64,000 nucleotides of DNA from JAICJR01 sp036494715 (lineage in GTDB: Bacteria > Actinomycetota > Thermoleophilia > Solirubrobacterales > Thermoleophilaceae). Where the stretch lies: contig DASXNY010000150.1 in the NCBI GenBank assembly GCA_036494715.1, positions 1-64,000 on the forward strand, in the 5' to 3' direction. Shown piece by piece: positions 26,098 through 34,110 of this stretch (position 1 is the stretch's first letter; the number at the start of each line of letters is the position of its first letter). The notes below the pieces were generated by a model. It did not search any database, was not told the origin of the DNA, and was given only the letters and a program-made list of their open reading frames with translations. Position numbers and translations under genes: made by a program.

Positions 26098-28836
26098 CTA
26101 CGCCGAAGCTGCCTCCGCCGGCAGCACGTGTCCGAGCTGGTTGCGTGACGTGATGTCGAGCTTGCCGAAGACCTTGCGCAGGTGGTAGGCGACGGTGTGT
26201 TGGCTGATGAACAGTCGCTCGCCGATCTGCGCGTTCGAGAAGCCGTCGCGGGCGAGTTGCGCGATCTGAGCTTCGTGGGTGGTGAGGTCGTCACGGGCCT
26301 CGGCCCTGCGTTTGCGGGGACGCTCGCCGGTGGCGAGCAGCTCGCGCTCGGCCCGTCCGGCGAACCCCTCGGCCCCCATGCTCGTGAACATCTCGAGCGC
26401 GGTGCGCAGCTGCTCCCGGGCTTCGATGCGGCGGCGCTCGCGCCGCAGCCACTCGCCGTAGAGCAGGTGGGTGCGAGCGAGCTGCACGCGCACGCGGGTG
26501 CGCCGCAGCCGCTCGATCGCCTCCCGGTAGAGGCGCTCGGGGGCGTCGCCGTCGCTGAGCAGGGCGCGCGAGCGGGCCTCGACCCCGAGCGCCCAGTCGC
26601 TGCCGCTGGGCCGGGTGCTGAGCGTGAGCCGCTCGAGCGCCCGTTCCGCAATGCGCGGCTCTCCGACGTGGGCGGCGGCCTCCACGAGCTCGGCGACCGC
26701 GCTGGGCGTGCTGAGCTCGGAGTAGGGCGCGACGTCGACGGCCTCACGCACCGCGGCAAAGGCCTCCTCGTAGCGACCCAGACCGTTGTACAGGACCGCG
26801 CCGGCCTGCCCCGCGAACGCCAGCGCAAAGCCCTCCCCTCGCGCCTTCGCATCCGCAGTCAAGTCCTCGACCAGCGACGTCAGCTCCGGCTCCCGCCCGC
26901 GCAGCGCCGCGACCCAAATCTCGACGTAACGATGAACGGGGATGCCGGTCGCCGCGGTGGTCGCCCGGAGCTCGTCGAGCAGCGACTCCGCCGTGTACAG
27001 CTCGCCACAGAGGGCGTGCACGTAGCTGAGCGAGCTGAGGAGCAGCGGCGTGGCCGTGAGGGCACCGGCATCACGCGCCCGCCGAAGCTCTCGCGTGGCG
27101 AGCAGCCTCCAGCTCTCCTCGTCCCAGAAGTCCCACGCGGCACGGCACGCGGCCGAGATCCAGCGGGACTCGCCTGGCCCTAGGTCGGGCTCCTCGCGGA
27201 ACGCGCTCAGCGCGGCCTTGAGGATCGGCGCGGCCGCGGCGTGACCGTCGATCGGCAGCGTCGCAATCCCCTGAAGGAGGAGATCGGTCGGCCGCGGCGG
27301 CCGCTGCGGGGCAGCGCCGGCCAGCGCCGCCTTGCTCACCTCGACAAAGTCCGCTCGGCGGGCGAGCGGGCCGGCGAACCGGGCCGCGTCGAGCGCTTCG
27401 AGATAGGCCGTGTGCGCCCGGTCCGGGTCGACCGCCTCGAGCTCGCGGGCGGCGTCCAGCAGGAGCTTGGGAGCGTCGCCGCCGCGCTGCGCGGCGAACG
27501 CGATCTGCGCTGTCAGGAGATGCACGCGCGCGCGTTGGAGATCGTCGACGCCGCCGGTCTCCGCGGTGACGAGCAGCGCGAGGGCATCGTCCAGCGCCCC
27601 GGCCTCGTACTTCGTCTGTGCCGCCGCCAACGCCCGCCGCGCACGTCGGACAGGGTGCGACGTCAACGCCGCTGCGCGCTCGAGGAAGGCGGCGGCGGCA
27701 GCCAGGCCGCCGCGCGCCTGGGCGCGGCCGGCGGCTCGCTCGAGCTCGCCGGCGACGGACTCGTCTGGGCCGGCTGTCGCCTCGGCGAGATGCCAGGCTC
27801 GCCGGTCCGGATCGACCCGCGGGTCGGTTGCTTCCGCCAGCGCAGCGCGGACGCGGCGGCGTTCGTCCGGGGCCGCGGCGCGGTAGACCGCGGAGCGCAC
27901 GAGCGGGTGGCGGAACCGGACCCGAGCGCCGATCTCGATCAGGTCGGCGCCGGCGAGCGGCTCGAGCGCCGCGTCGGCGAGCCCGAGGCGAGCCGCGGCG
28001 CGCCCGGCGAGCGCGGGATCGCCGGTCGGGTCGGCCGCTGCCACGAGCAACATCCGCCTGGTGTCCGCCGGGAGCGCCTCGAGCCGCTGCAGGAAGCGGT
28101 CCTCGATGCGCCCCGCTAGTGACAGCGCCTCGGGCAGGCCGAACCCGCCGGCCAGCTCGGCCGGCGGGAGCCCGGGCGGCAGCTCCAAGAGGGCGAGCGG
28201 GTTGCCACGGGCTTCGGCCATGAGCTGGTCGATGACTCGCTGATCCAGGCGCCCGGGCACGACCGATGTGAGGAGCTGTCGTGCGTCGGAATCTCGCAGC
28301 CCCTCCGCCACCAGCTCCGGCAGGGCGGAAAGCTCACGGATCGGTTCGCGGACGGCGAAGAGCATGACTACCGACTCCGCCAGCAGTCTGCGGCCCACGA
28401 ACGCGAGCGCCTGCGCGGAGGCGCGGTCCAGCCATTGCGCGTCGTCGATCACGCATAGAAGCGGGCGCTGCTCGGCCGCCTCGGCTAGCAGCCCGAGCAC
28501 CGCCAGGCCGACGAACAAGCGGTCCGGCGCCGCGCCCTCGCTCAGCCCGAACGTGATTTCCAGCGCGTGGCGCTGAGGAGCGGGAAGTCCTTCAAGGCGA
28601 TCGAGCAGCGGCGCACACAGTTGATGTAGCGCCGCGAACGGGAGCTCCATCTCCGACTCCACTCCCGTCGCACGGACGACGCGCATGTCCGAGGCCGACC
28701 CGATCGCATAGTCGAGCAGCGCGGTCTTCCCAACTCCTGCCTCACCGCGCACTACGAGCACACCGCTGCGCTCAGCCCGCGCTCCCTCACGCAGCTGATC
28801 GAGGACGGCGCACTCGTCTCGCCGACCGAGCAGCAT
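26098..28836 (-). CDS. LAL-type LuxR family ATPase regulator (second copy)
   Basis: Regulator of 912 aa, paralogous to 17362-20136. Walker A is GEAGVGKT (residues 31-38) and Walker B is LLCVIDDAQW. The middle is a long alpha-solenoid. The C-terminal LuxR HTH contains THEAQIAQLARDGFSNAQI and ISQHTVAYHLRKVFGKL. It ends 5 nt from the convergent BON gene and starts about 140 nt downstream of another BON gene on its own strand. Being framed by two BON paralogues suggests the LAL protein may control them (inference). Confidence 0.9.
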   Translation of the reverse strand: MLLGRRDECAVLDQLREGARAERSGVLVVRGEAGVGKTALLDYAIGSASDMRVVRATGVESEMELPFAALHQLCAPLLDRLEGLPAPQRHALEITFGLSEGAAPDRLFVGLAVLGLLAEAAEQRPLLCVIDDAQWLDRASAQALAFVGRRLLAESVVMLFAVREPIRELSALPELVAEGLRDSDARQLLTSVVPGRLDQRVIDQLMAEARGNPLALLELPPGLPPAELAGGFGLPEALSLAGRIEDRFLQRLEALPADTRRMLLVAAADPTGDPALAGRAAARLGLADAALEPLAGADLIEIGARVRFRHPLVRSAVYRAAAPDERRRVRAALAEATDPRVDPDRRAWHLAEATAGPDESVAGELERAAGRAQARGGLAAAAAFLERAAALTSHPVRRARRALAAAQTKYEAGALDDALALLVTAETGGVDDLQRARVHLLTAQIAFAAQRGGDAPKLLLDAARELEAVDPDRAHTAYLEALDAARFAGPLARRADFVEVSKAALAGAAPQRPPRPTDLLLQGIATLPIDGHAAAAPILKAALSAFREEPDLGPGESRWISAACRAAWDFWDEESWRLLATRELRRARDAGALTATPLLLSSLSYVHALCGELYTAESLLDELRATTAATGIPVHRYVEIWVAALRGREPELTSLVEDLTADAKARGEGFALAFAGQAGAVLYNGLGRYEEAFAAVREAVDVAPYSELSTPSAVAELVEAAAHVGEPRIAERALERLTLSTRPSGSDWALGVEARSRALLSDGDAPERLYREAIERLRRTRVRVQLARTHLLYGEWLRRERRRIEAREQLRTALEMFTSMGAEGFAGRAERELLATGERPRKRRAEARDDLTTHEAQIAQLARDGFSNAQIGERLFISQHTVAYHLRKVFGKLDITSRNQLGHVLPAEAASA

Positions 28837-28933
28837 CAGTCCCCGCCACTAAAAGCTGAAGGACTGCCAGACATGGGCCTGGCCATCCTAATGCCCGCGC
28901 CTCCCGCGCGACAGCCATCGCCGCCCTCGCGAG

Positions 28934-28972
28934 TGGTCGCGTGGGCGGCTGCTGCCGCCCACGCGAAACCAC
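28934..28972 (-). terminator. Strong hairpin terminator after the second BON gene
   Basis: A 12-bp perfect GC stem (28938-28949 with 28954-28965) and a TGCT loop, flanked by GTGG/CCAC pairing. It begins 2-3 nt after the BON stop on the minus strand and precedes the LAL gene, so it would uncouple the two genes. Confidence 0.7.
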
Positions 28973-28974
28973 TG

Positions 28975-29421
28975 TCAGAACTCGTTCACCGTGATCTCGT
29001 TGGTGACGCCGTAAACGCCGTACAGACTCGCCACGTCCTCGTACGCCGCGTCGCTTTGGTACTGATAGCTGACGTCTCCCTTCAGGGTGATCCAGCCATC
29101 CGCGACCTTGACGTCGACCGAGTCGGACAGGACCTCTGTGTCCCACATCAGGACTTGCAGGGCCACGCCACGGATCTCGTCGTCTTCGCGGCGGTCGGCG
29201 CCGGGGAGGCTGACCTTCAGCTCGTCGTTCACCTCGTAGACGCCGTCGATCTTCTTGGCGTCGTCGGCCGCGGCGCGCCGCTGGCCGAAGCTCTCGACGG
29301 TCCCCCGCAGCGTGATGCTGCCGCCGTCCGAGGCGACCGCGATCTCGACGGGGTCGGGAATCCGAGGATCGGACTCGAGAGAGTCGATTACGGCATCCTC
29401 AATTGCGGTGTTGGTAAGCAC
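28975..29421 (-). CDS. Tandem BON-domain protein (second copy)
   Basis: Protein of 148 aa from GTG 29421, which has a clear GAGAGGAG ribosome site; longer in-frame readings lack one. Two BON domains: VEIAVASDGGSITLRGTVES and VKVADGWITLKGDV. The second domain matches the first copy almost residue for residue (KVADGWITLKGD, YQ-QSDAA, TNEI). It lacks a signal peptide. It is a duplicate of 25646-26092, now in opposite orientation, with the LAL regulator between them. Likely an envelope or osmotic stress protein. Confidence 0.88.
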   Translation of the reverse strand: MLTNTAIEDAVIDSLESDPRIPDPVEIAVASDGGSITLRGTVESFGQRRAAADDAKKIDGVYEVNDELKVSLPGADRREDDEIRGVALQVLMWDTEVLSDSVDVKVADGWITLKGDVSYQYQSDAAYEDVASLYGVYGVTNEITVNEF

Positions 29422-29548
29422 TGGGCTCCTCTCGATTGGGTACGAGGAGTCCTGGATCGGCCCCGGCCGGCTCGCTAGATCGAAGCGCCCAATGCGCCAT
29501 ACCCGGGCGTTCTCGACTACCAGATCCACTGTCAGGCGAGCGCCATGA

Positions 29549-29561
29549 CTGTCAATGACAG
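29549..29561. promoter_or_regulatory. Palindrome in the divergent BON / small-protein intergenic region
   Basis: CTGTCA-A-TGACAG, a perfect 6-1-6 repeat, 128 nt upstream of the BON start and 65 nt upstream of the 75-aa gene. It has the form of a regulator site. No cognate regulator is identified. Confidence 0.35.
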
Positions 29562-29625
29562 GGATGCGAAGCAAGCCTCATCGGCCTAGCGTGGCCGGCA
29601 CATTCCCACAGCTGGAGGCAGTCGC

Positions 29626-29853
29626 ATGTTCCCCACAACTCACATCACCCAGGCGTTCACCTCACGTAGTCGGGAACGATCGCTCGAGATCTGGCGTGAA
29701 GCCGCGAGCCTCGTCGCCACCCGCTGGCGGGCCTTCCTCGACGCTGAGCCCGAGAGCCGTGCTTGGGCATTCGCCTCTTATATCGCCGCCCTCGATGCCG
29801 AGGAGGCCGCTGCGTCGGACATGGCCACATTGTCGTCGAGCCTCGCCGCGTGA
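29626..29853 (+). CDS. Small conserved-looking acidic protein (75 aa)
   Basis: Unrecognised 75-aa helical protein with a strong GGAGG ribosome site 7-10 nt before ATG. The C-terminal half reads EIW, then AFASYIAALDAEEAAAS. The same pattern (ELW, then YAAYVAALDREEQAAL) recurs in the 85-aa protein at 46440-46697, so the two are paralogues of a small family. It precedes the LysR regulator by 11 nt and is probably in the same transcript. No signal peptide or membrane helix is seen. Function unknown. Confidence 0.7.
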   Translation: MFPTTHITQAFTSRSRERSLEIWREAASLVATRWRAFLDAEPESRAWAFASYIAALDAEEAAASDMATLSSSLAA

Positions 29854-29864
29854 GGGAGGCGAAC

Positions 29865-30770
29865 GTGGAACTCCGCCATCTTCGTTACTTCGTCGCCATC
29901 GCCGAGGAGGGAAGCTTCAGCCGCGCGGCAGAGCGCCTGTGGGTGGCGCAGCCCGGACTCTCGACACAGGTGCGCCGACTCGAAGCCGAGCTCGGCGTCA
30001 AGCTGCTTGAGCGCCACACGCGGGGCGTGGACCTGACGCCTGCCGGGGCGCTGTTCCTGGAGCGCGCTCGCCTCGCACTGGCTGCCGCGGAAACGGCGGG
30101 CGCCACGGGGCGCGATCTTGACGCAGGGGTCGCCGGGAGCCTGAAGCTCGGAGTGGCCGGCGGTGCGCGCTGGCAGCTCACCCCCGATCTGCTGCAACGC
30201 TTCGCCGGCGAGCGCCCGGGGGTCGAGCTGACGGTGCTGGAGGCTTACGGGGGAACGCTCTGGCGCGACCTACGCGACGGCCGTCTCGACGCCGTCGTGG
30301 CGCCAAGCGGGCACGCCTCTCCCGACCTGAGCGTGCTCGAACTCGGTTCTGAGGCGTGGGTGGTACTCGTCGGCACGGGCCATGGGCTCGCCGGCATTGG
30401 TCCGTTGGCCGCCTCCGATCTGGCTGGTGAGCGGATCGCCGTGACGGGGCATCGTGACGGTGCCGCATTCGACAGGGCTGTCGCGGATCTCCTCTCCGGG
30501 CTGGGTGTTACCGCCGAGCTGGTGCGGGGCCCGCCGGAATTGTCCCTGCACAGCGCGGTCGCCGGCAACGCAGTCCTGGCCCTGACCACCGAGCCAGACG
30601 CCCTGCCGTCCGGCGTGATTGCTCGTCGACTTCAGCCTGCTCGAAGCCTTTCCTTCGAGCTTCTCTGGTCCGATCAGGTGCGGCCGCCCGCACTGGAAGC
30701 ATTCATCAGCATGGCGGCTGGCCTCGCCGAGGGCCCCCCGTCGAGTCGCACGCTTGCGGCTGCCGCTTGA
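29865..30770 (+). CDS. LysR family transcriptional regulator
   Basis: Regulator of 301 aa. The N-terminal winged HTH is textbook LysR: ELRHLRYFVAIAEEGSFSRA, AERLWVAQPGLSTQVRRLE, then LGVKLLERHTRGVDLTPAG. The effector domain (about 90-290) has a periplasmic-binding-like fold. GTG 29865 has GGGAGG 6 nt upstream; a GTG five codons earlier overlaps the previous stop. It is followed 13 nt later by a sigma-factor gene on the same strand, which suggests co-expression. The effector is unknown. Confidence 0.9.
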   Translation: MELRHLRYFVAIAEEGSFSRAAERLWVAQPGLSTQVRRLEAELGVKLLERHTRGVDLTPAGALFLERARLALAAAETAGATGRDLDAGVAGSLKLGVAGGARWQLTPDLLQRFAGERPGVELTVLEAYGGTLWRDLRDGRLDAVVAPSGHASPDLSVLELGSEAWVVLVGTGHGLAGIGPLAASDLAGERIAVTGHRDGAAFDRAVADLLSGLGVTAELVRGPPELSLHSAVAGNAVLALTTEPDALPSGVIARRLQPARSLSFELLWSDQVRPPALEAFISMAAGLAEGPPSSRTLAAAA

Positions 30771-30783
30771 GGTGGCAACGCCG

Positions 30784-31560
30784 ATGAGCGAAGCGCGACT
30801 CCTATCCGCAGCAGAGGAAGTCCTACTCGCGAAGCAGATCGCGCAGGGCGATCTGAAAGCAAAGGGGAGGATGATCGAGAGCAACCTCGGTTTGGTACGC
30901 GCGATCGCGCGGAGGTACCTCAACAGAGGCGTTCCGTTCGACGACCTCGTCCAAGAGGGCACCGTTGGGTTGATTCGGGCCGTCGAGGGGTTCGATTACA
31001 GCCGCGGGCTGAAGTTCTCGACATACGCGGTGTGGTGGATCCGTCGTTCGATTGTCGACGCCGTCGCGAGCTCGAACGTGATCCGGATTCCCACCAAGGC
31101 CAACCAGCAACTTGCCGCGGTGCGACGAGTGGAGGCGGAGCTTGAACGAGTCGCCCCAGGGGAGGCTTCAGACGCCGCGATCGCCGTGCGCACCGACCTC
31201 AGCGTGGAGAGCGTGCGTTCGTTACGCGGTGCGGCGCGGGTGACCGCTTCACTGGATGAGCCCGTCGGCGAGGAATCGACGCCGCTTGGCGACCTGGTGG
31301 CCGATCAGCGGGCCGTCGATCCCACAGAAAACGCGGTCGCGCACGAGAACAGTCATGAGCTCTGGGCGATGCTGCGCTTGCTGCCAGAGCGCCATCGGGG
31401 GGTGCTCATCCGTCGCTACGGGCTGGACGACAACCGCGTCCAGACGCACGAGGAGATCGGCGAGTGGCTGGGGCTCGGCGAAGAGCGAAGCCGCCAGCTC
31501 GAGCGGGAGGCGCTTCGCAGGTTGCGCTCGATTGCGCCTACCTCGCGACGAGCCGCGTAG
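30784..31560 (+). CDS. Sigma-70 family RNA polymerase sigma factor (RpoD-like, non-primary)
   Basis: Sigma factor of 258 aa with regions 1.2/2 (about 10-105), a reduced region 3 (about 110-170) and region 4 (about 195-250). Region 2 is close to primary sigma factors: RYLNRGVPFDDLVQEGTVGL and RGLKFSTYAVWWIRRSI. Region 4 has HEEIGEWLGLGEERSRQLE. It lacks region 1.1 and the long non-conserved region, so it is a group 2 alternative factor rather than the housekeeping one. ATG 30784 has GAGGTGG 8-9 nt upstream. It probably shares a transcript with the LysR gene. Confidence 0.9.
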   Translation: MSEARLLSAAEEVLLAKQIAQGDLKAKGRMIESNLGLVRAIARRYLNRGVPFDDLVQEGTVGLIRAVEGFDYSRGLKFSTYAVWWIRRSIVDAVASSNVIRIPTKANQQLAAVRRVEAELERVAPGEASDAAIAVRTDLSVESVRSLRGAARVTASLDEPVGEESTPLGDLVADQRAVDPTENAVAHENSHELWAMLRLLPERHRGVLIRRYGLDDNRVQTHEEIGEWLGLGEERSRQLEREALRRLRSIAPTSRRAA

Positions 31561-31667
31561 CCCGGTAGATCACCTGCGTATTGCCACGGCCCGTGTGAGG
31601 TTTTGGCCCAGACGCCGGCGCCTCCCAGCCTTGGATCGACCCGTCAATCCGGCATGGAGGTAACGAC

Positions 31668-31751
31668 ATGAAGAGAGCACTCAAGGGATTGCTGGCGCTG
31701 AAGTTCCTCAAGCGTCGGCGGCACCGGAGGGCTGGACACTCCCACCGCTGA
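31668..31751 (+). CDS. Possible 27-aa cationic peptide
   Basis: A 28-codon frame with a well-placed GGAGG ribosome site (31656-31660, 7 nt before ATG). The product begins MKRALKGLLALKFLKRRR and ends with His/Arg residues: an amphipathic Leu/Lys helix followed by a very basic tail, with no acidic residues. Its 3' end abuts the sigma-factor remnant on the other strand, so the tail could be a product of the rearrangement there. Function unknown; it could be a membrane-active or nucleic-acid-binding peptide. Confidence 0.4.
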   Translation: MKRALKGLLALKFLKRRRHRRAGHSHR

Positions 31752-31885
31752 GCTTCGGCGTGCAGAGGGTTGTGACGCATGCGCAGCAGCGCCTCCTGGA
31801 CCACGTCCTCGGCCTCGGAGACGCTGCCGAGCATGCGGTAGGAGATCGCGAACGCGACCGGCCGCAGCTCGTCCAGTAGCGCAGC
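31744..31885 (-). pseudogene. ECF sigma factor fragment (sigma2 region only)
   Basis: Minus-strand translation gives DELRPVAFAISYRMLGSVSE then AEDVVQEALLRM, unmistakably region 2 of an ECF41/SigJ-like sigma factor and similar to residues 15-45 of the intact one at 15139. There is no start codon at the proper place, and homology stops after about 47 residues (HAEAQRW). Regions 3-4 and the SnoaL domain are absent. It is a deletion remnant. Confidence 0.75.
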
Positions 31886-31953
31886 ACCATCCCCTCCGTA
31901 ACACCGGTGACGCTGGCGGCCTTGATCTTGGCCTGCACCATGTGCACGCTCAT
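31886..31953 (-). pseudogene. Truncated 5' end of a small cytoplasmic protein gene
   Basis: ATG 31953 has a good AAGGAAGGG ribosome site. The first 15 codons (MSVHMVQAKIKAASV) look like the N-terminus of a ferredoxin-fold/ABM-like hypothetical protein family. The reading is lost within about 20 codons, and in a shifted frame the sequence becomes the sigma-factor fragment. A deletion appears to have joined the front of this gene to the middle of the next. The region 31561-32045 otherwise contains only the short peptide and no complete gene. Confidence 0.55.
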
Positions 31954-32045
31954 TGATGGCCCTTCCTTTCGAGTTTGCCCCCGGCTATGACACCTCACAG
32001 CGAACGGATCGACGCGCAGGTACGAGCCGGCTCAGTCGGAACCGG

Positions 32046-34022
32046 TCAGGCCGCTCGCGAAAGCGCGATGGGCAGCGTGGCGGTCAGCGTTGTCCCCGCG
32101 GCCTGGGGGCTCTCGATGTGCAACTCGCCTCTCATCGCGGCGGCGCGGTCCCGTAGGCCGAGGAGGCCCATGCTGCCGTTGAGGCTCGCGCCGCCCACTC
32201 CATCGTCCCGGACCTCGAGTCGGAGCATGTCGCCTTCGACGGCCGCGACGATCCAGGCGCTCTTCGCTCGGGCGTGCTTTACGGCGTTCGTGAACGCCTC
32301 GGCCAGGATGAAATAGGCGGTCGCCTCCAACGCTGCCGGCAGCCGCTGCGTCGTAACGTCGACGGACACGGGCAGGTCCACCCGGGAGACCAGCGAGGCA
32401 ACGCCGCCTCGCAGCCCCCCGCGCGTGAGCGCACCCGGCAGGATTCCGTGCGCGAGCTCGCGCAGCTCCTCCTTCGCTTGCTCGGCCTGTGCGAGAGCGT
32501 CGTTCAGCAGCTCGGCCGCCGACCCGGCTTGGTTGCCGAGCTCGTCGCGAGCCAGTTTGAGCGTGAGCACGGTGTTCACCAGGTAGGCCTGTGCGCCGTC
32601 GTGCAGGTCTCGCTGAATCCGGCGCCGTGCCTCGTCGCCGGCGGCCACAACGCGAGCGCGCGACGCGCTCAGCTCCGCCTGGCTCTCGGCATTCGCGATG
32701 ACGACTTCCACAAGCTCCGTGAAGTCGGCCATCCGCTGCTCGGTGTGGGGCGGGAGCGGCTCGCTTCGCGATGACGCGACGATCGCCCCCCAGAGGCGAC
32801 GGTCCACCGTGATCGGGCTCGCCGCGGCGAACCTTGTGCGAGCCGGGCCGGCGGTGCGAAGGACACGTGCGACGGCGGCAGCACGGTCAGCGTCGAGGTC
32901 GCCGCCGGCCAGCCGGGTGGCGGCTCCGTCCCGTTCGAAGCGGACGACGGCGGCGTCGTCGGCACGCAGAAGCGGGGAGATCTCCTCGGCCACCGCGCGG
33001 AAGATGTCGGCCGGGGGCACGCCGCGCGCGACGGCCGTTGCAAGCCGTCGCAGCGCTGCGTGCTCCTCGGCGAGGGAGTGCAGCTCGTCGGGGGCAGGGA
33101 GACGAGGAGCACCCGTGCGGTCGAGCTCACGGATGAGGAGGGCTTCTCCGTGGCCGACAGGCTCGGCAAATGCGAGTTCGCCGGACGGAAGGACCACTTC
33201 GCCTCCGCCCGGGGGTGGCGCGAGCCGAGCGGCGCGCAACCAGCCTCTAAAGTCGTCGGCGACCACGCGCCCGCTGGGTGCGACGAGCGCGCGACGGTCT
33301 GCGCCCCCGCTCATCCGCCACTGGTGGCGCGCGCGCAGCAGCTCGTCGCGCTGCTCGAGGCGGTAGGCAAGATGGCCCTCGACAGCCCTGGCGGTCGTGA
33401 TCGCCACCGCCAGGCTGTGCGGGTTCACGTTCTTCTGCAGGCCTGTCAGATCGATCACGCCGAGGAGCTCGCCGGTGTCGGGGTCGTGGACCGGTGCTGC
33501 CGAGCACGTCCACGCCTGGACGACTTCGACGAAGTGCTCGGTGGCGAACACCTGAACGCTGTGGTCCGCGGCTATCGCCGTCCCGATCGCGTTGGTTCCC
33601 GCGCTGGACTCGCTCCAGATCGCGCCCTCGGTGAAGTTCATCGAGTCGGCCGCCTGCGAGCGAACTCGGGCGTCGCCCTCGAGTTGCAGTAGCACGCCCG
33701 TCGCGTCGCTGACCACGATCAGGTGATCCGACTCGCCCGCGATGCCCGCAAGGCAGTGCCGGATCAGCGGCGCCGCCTCGGCGAGTGGATGAGCATGCCA
33801 GAGGTCAAACGCCTCGGCCCGGTCGACGGCCGTGGGAGCCACCCGATCACCGGACGGATCCACGCCGGCATCGAGCGAGCGTCGCCACGAATCGGCGACG
33901 GGTGTGCGCAGCCCGTTTATGCGGCTGCCGCCGATGAACTGCTCCCATTCCTGCCGCACCTCGCGAGCTCGCACCGCGGGTGCGGAGGTCGATTCGAGGG
34001 CAATCCATTGGTTGGGGGACAT
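32046..34022 (-). CDS. GAF-domain sensor histidine kinase (HisKA_3 type)
   Basis: Soluble kinase of about 658 aa. The N-terminal block (about 10-230) matches the GAF-type sensor found at the front of AcoR-like regulators (ADSWRRSLDAGVDP, FTEGAIWSESSAGTNAIGTA, VHDPDTGELLGVIDLTG). A second GAF-like domain follows (about 340-490), then HisKA_3 with the phospho-acceptor His in RRRIQRDLHDGAQ and a C-terminal HATPase (DDGVGGA, GLLGLRDRAAAMRG). No membrane helix, so it senses a cytoplasmic signal. ATG 34022 is used; GTG 34055 with a TAGGAG site close by is possible. No response regulator is adjacent. Confidence 0.88.
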   Translation of the reverse strand: MSPNQWIALESTSAPAVRAREVRQEWEQFIGGSRINGLRTPVADSWRRSLDAGVDPSGDRVAPTAVDRAEAFDLWHAHPLAEAAPLIRHCLAGIAGESDHLIVVSDATGVLLQLEGDARVRSQAADSMNFTEGAIWSESSAGTNAIGTAIAADHSVQVFATEHFVEVVQAWTCSAAPVHDPDTGELLGVIDLTGLQKNVNPHSLAVAITTARAVEGHLAYRLEQRDELLRARHQWRMSGGADRRALVAPSGRVVADDFRGWLRAARLAPPPGGGEVVLPSGELAFAEPVGHGEALLIRELDRTGAPRLPAPDELHSLAEEHAALRRLATAVARGVPPADIFRAVAEEISPLLRADDAAVVRFERDGAATRLAGGDLDADRAAAVARVLRTAGPARTRFAAASPITVDRRLWGAIVASSRSEPLPPHTEQRMADFTELVEVVIANAESQAELSASRARVVAAGDEARRRIQRDLHDGAQAYLVNTVLTLKLARDELGNQAGSAAELLNDALAQAEQAKEELRELAHGILPGALTRGGLRGGVASLVSRVDLPVSVDVTTQRLPAALEATAYFILAEAFTNAVKHARAKSAWIVAAVEGDMLRLEVRDDGVGGASLNGSMGLLGLRDRAAAMRGELHIESPQAAGTTLTATLPIALSRAA

Positions 34023-34110
34023 CCGACCTTCTAAGACGGAGTTGGGCTTGCTCACGACTCCTAGTAAGCGCGACCGCTGCGAATGCAAGGAGACTTTTTC
34101 GGCGGCCGCG

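Noticed and set aside
25922..26148. Short frames inside BON, LAL and other genes with Arg-rich products
   Set aside because: They are alternative readings of GC-rich codons with no ribosome site and no recognisable fold.
29499..29520. Possible SigB/SigF promoter for the second BON gene (GGGTAT with GTAG 12 nt upstream, minus strand)
   Set aside because: The -10 is perfect but the -35 is poor and the spacing short. Not strong enough to list as a promoter.
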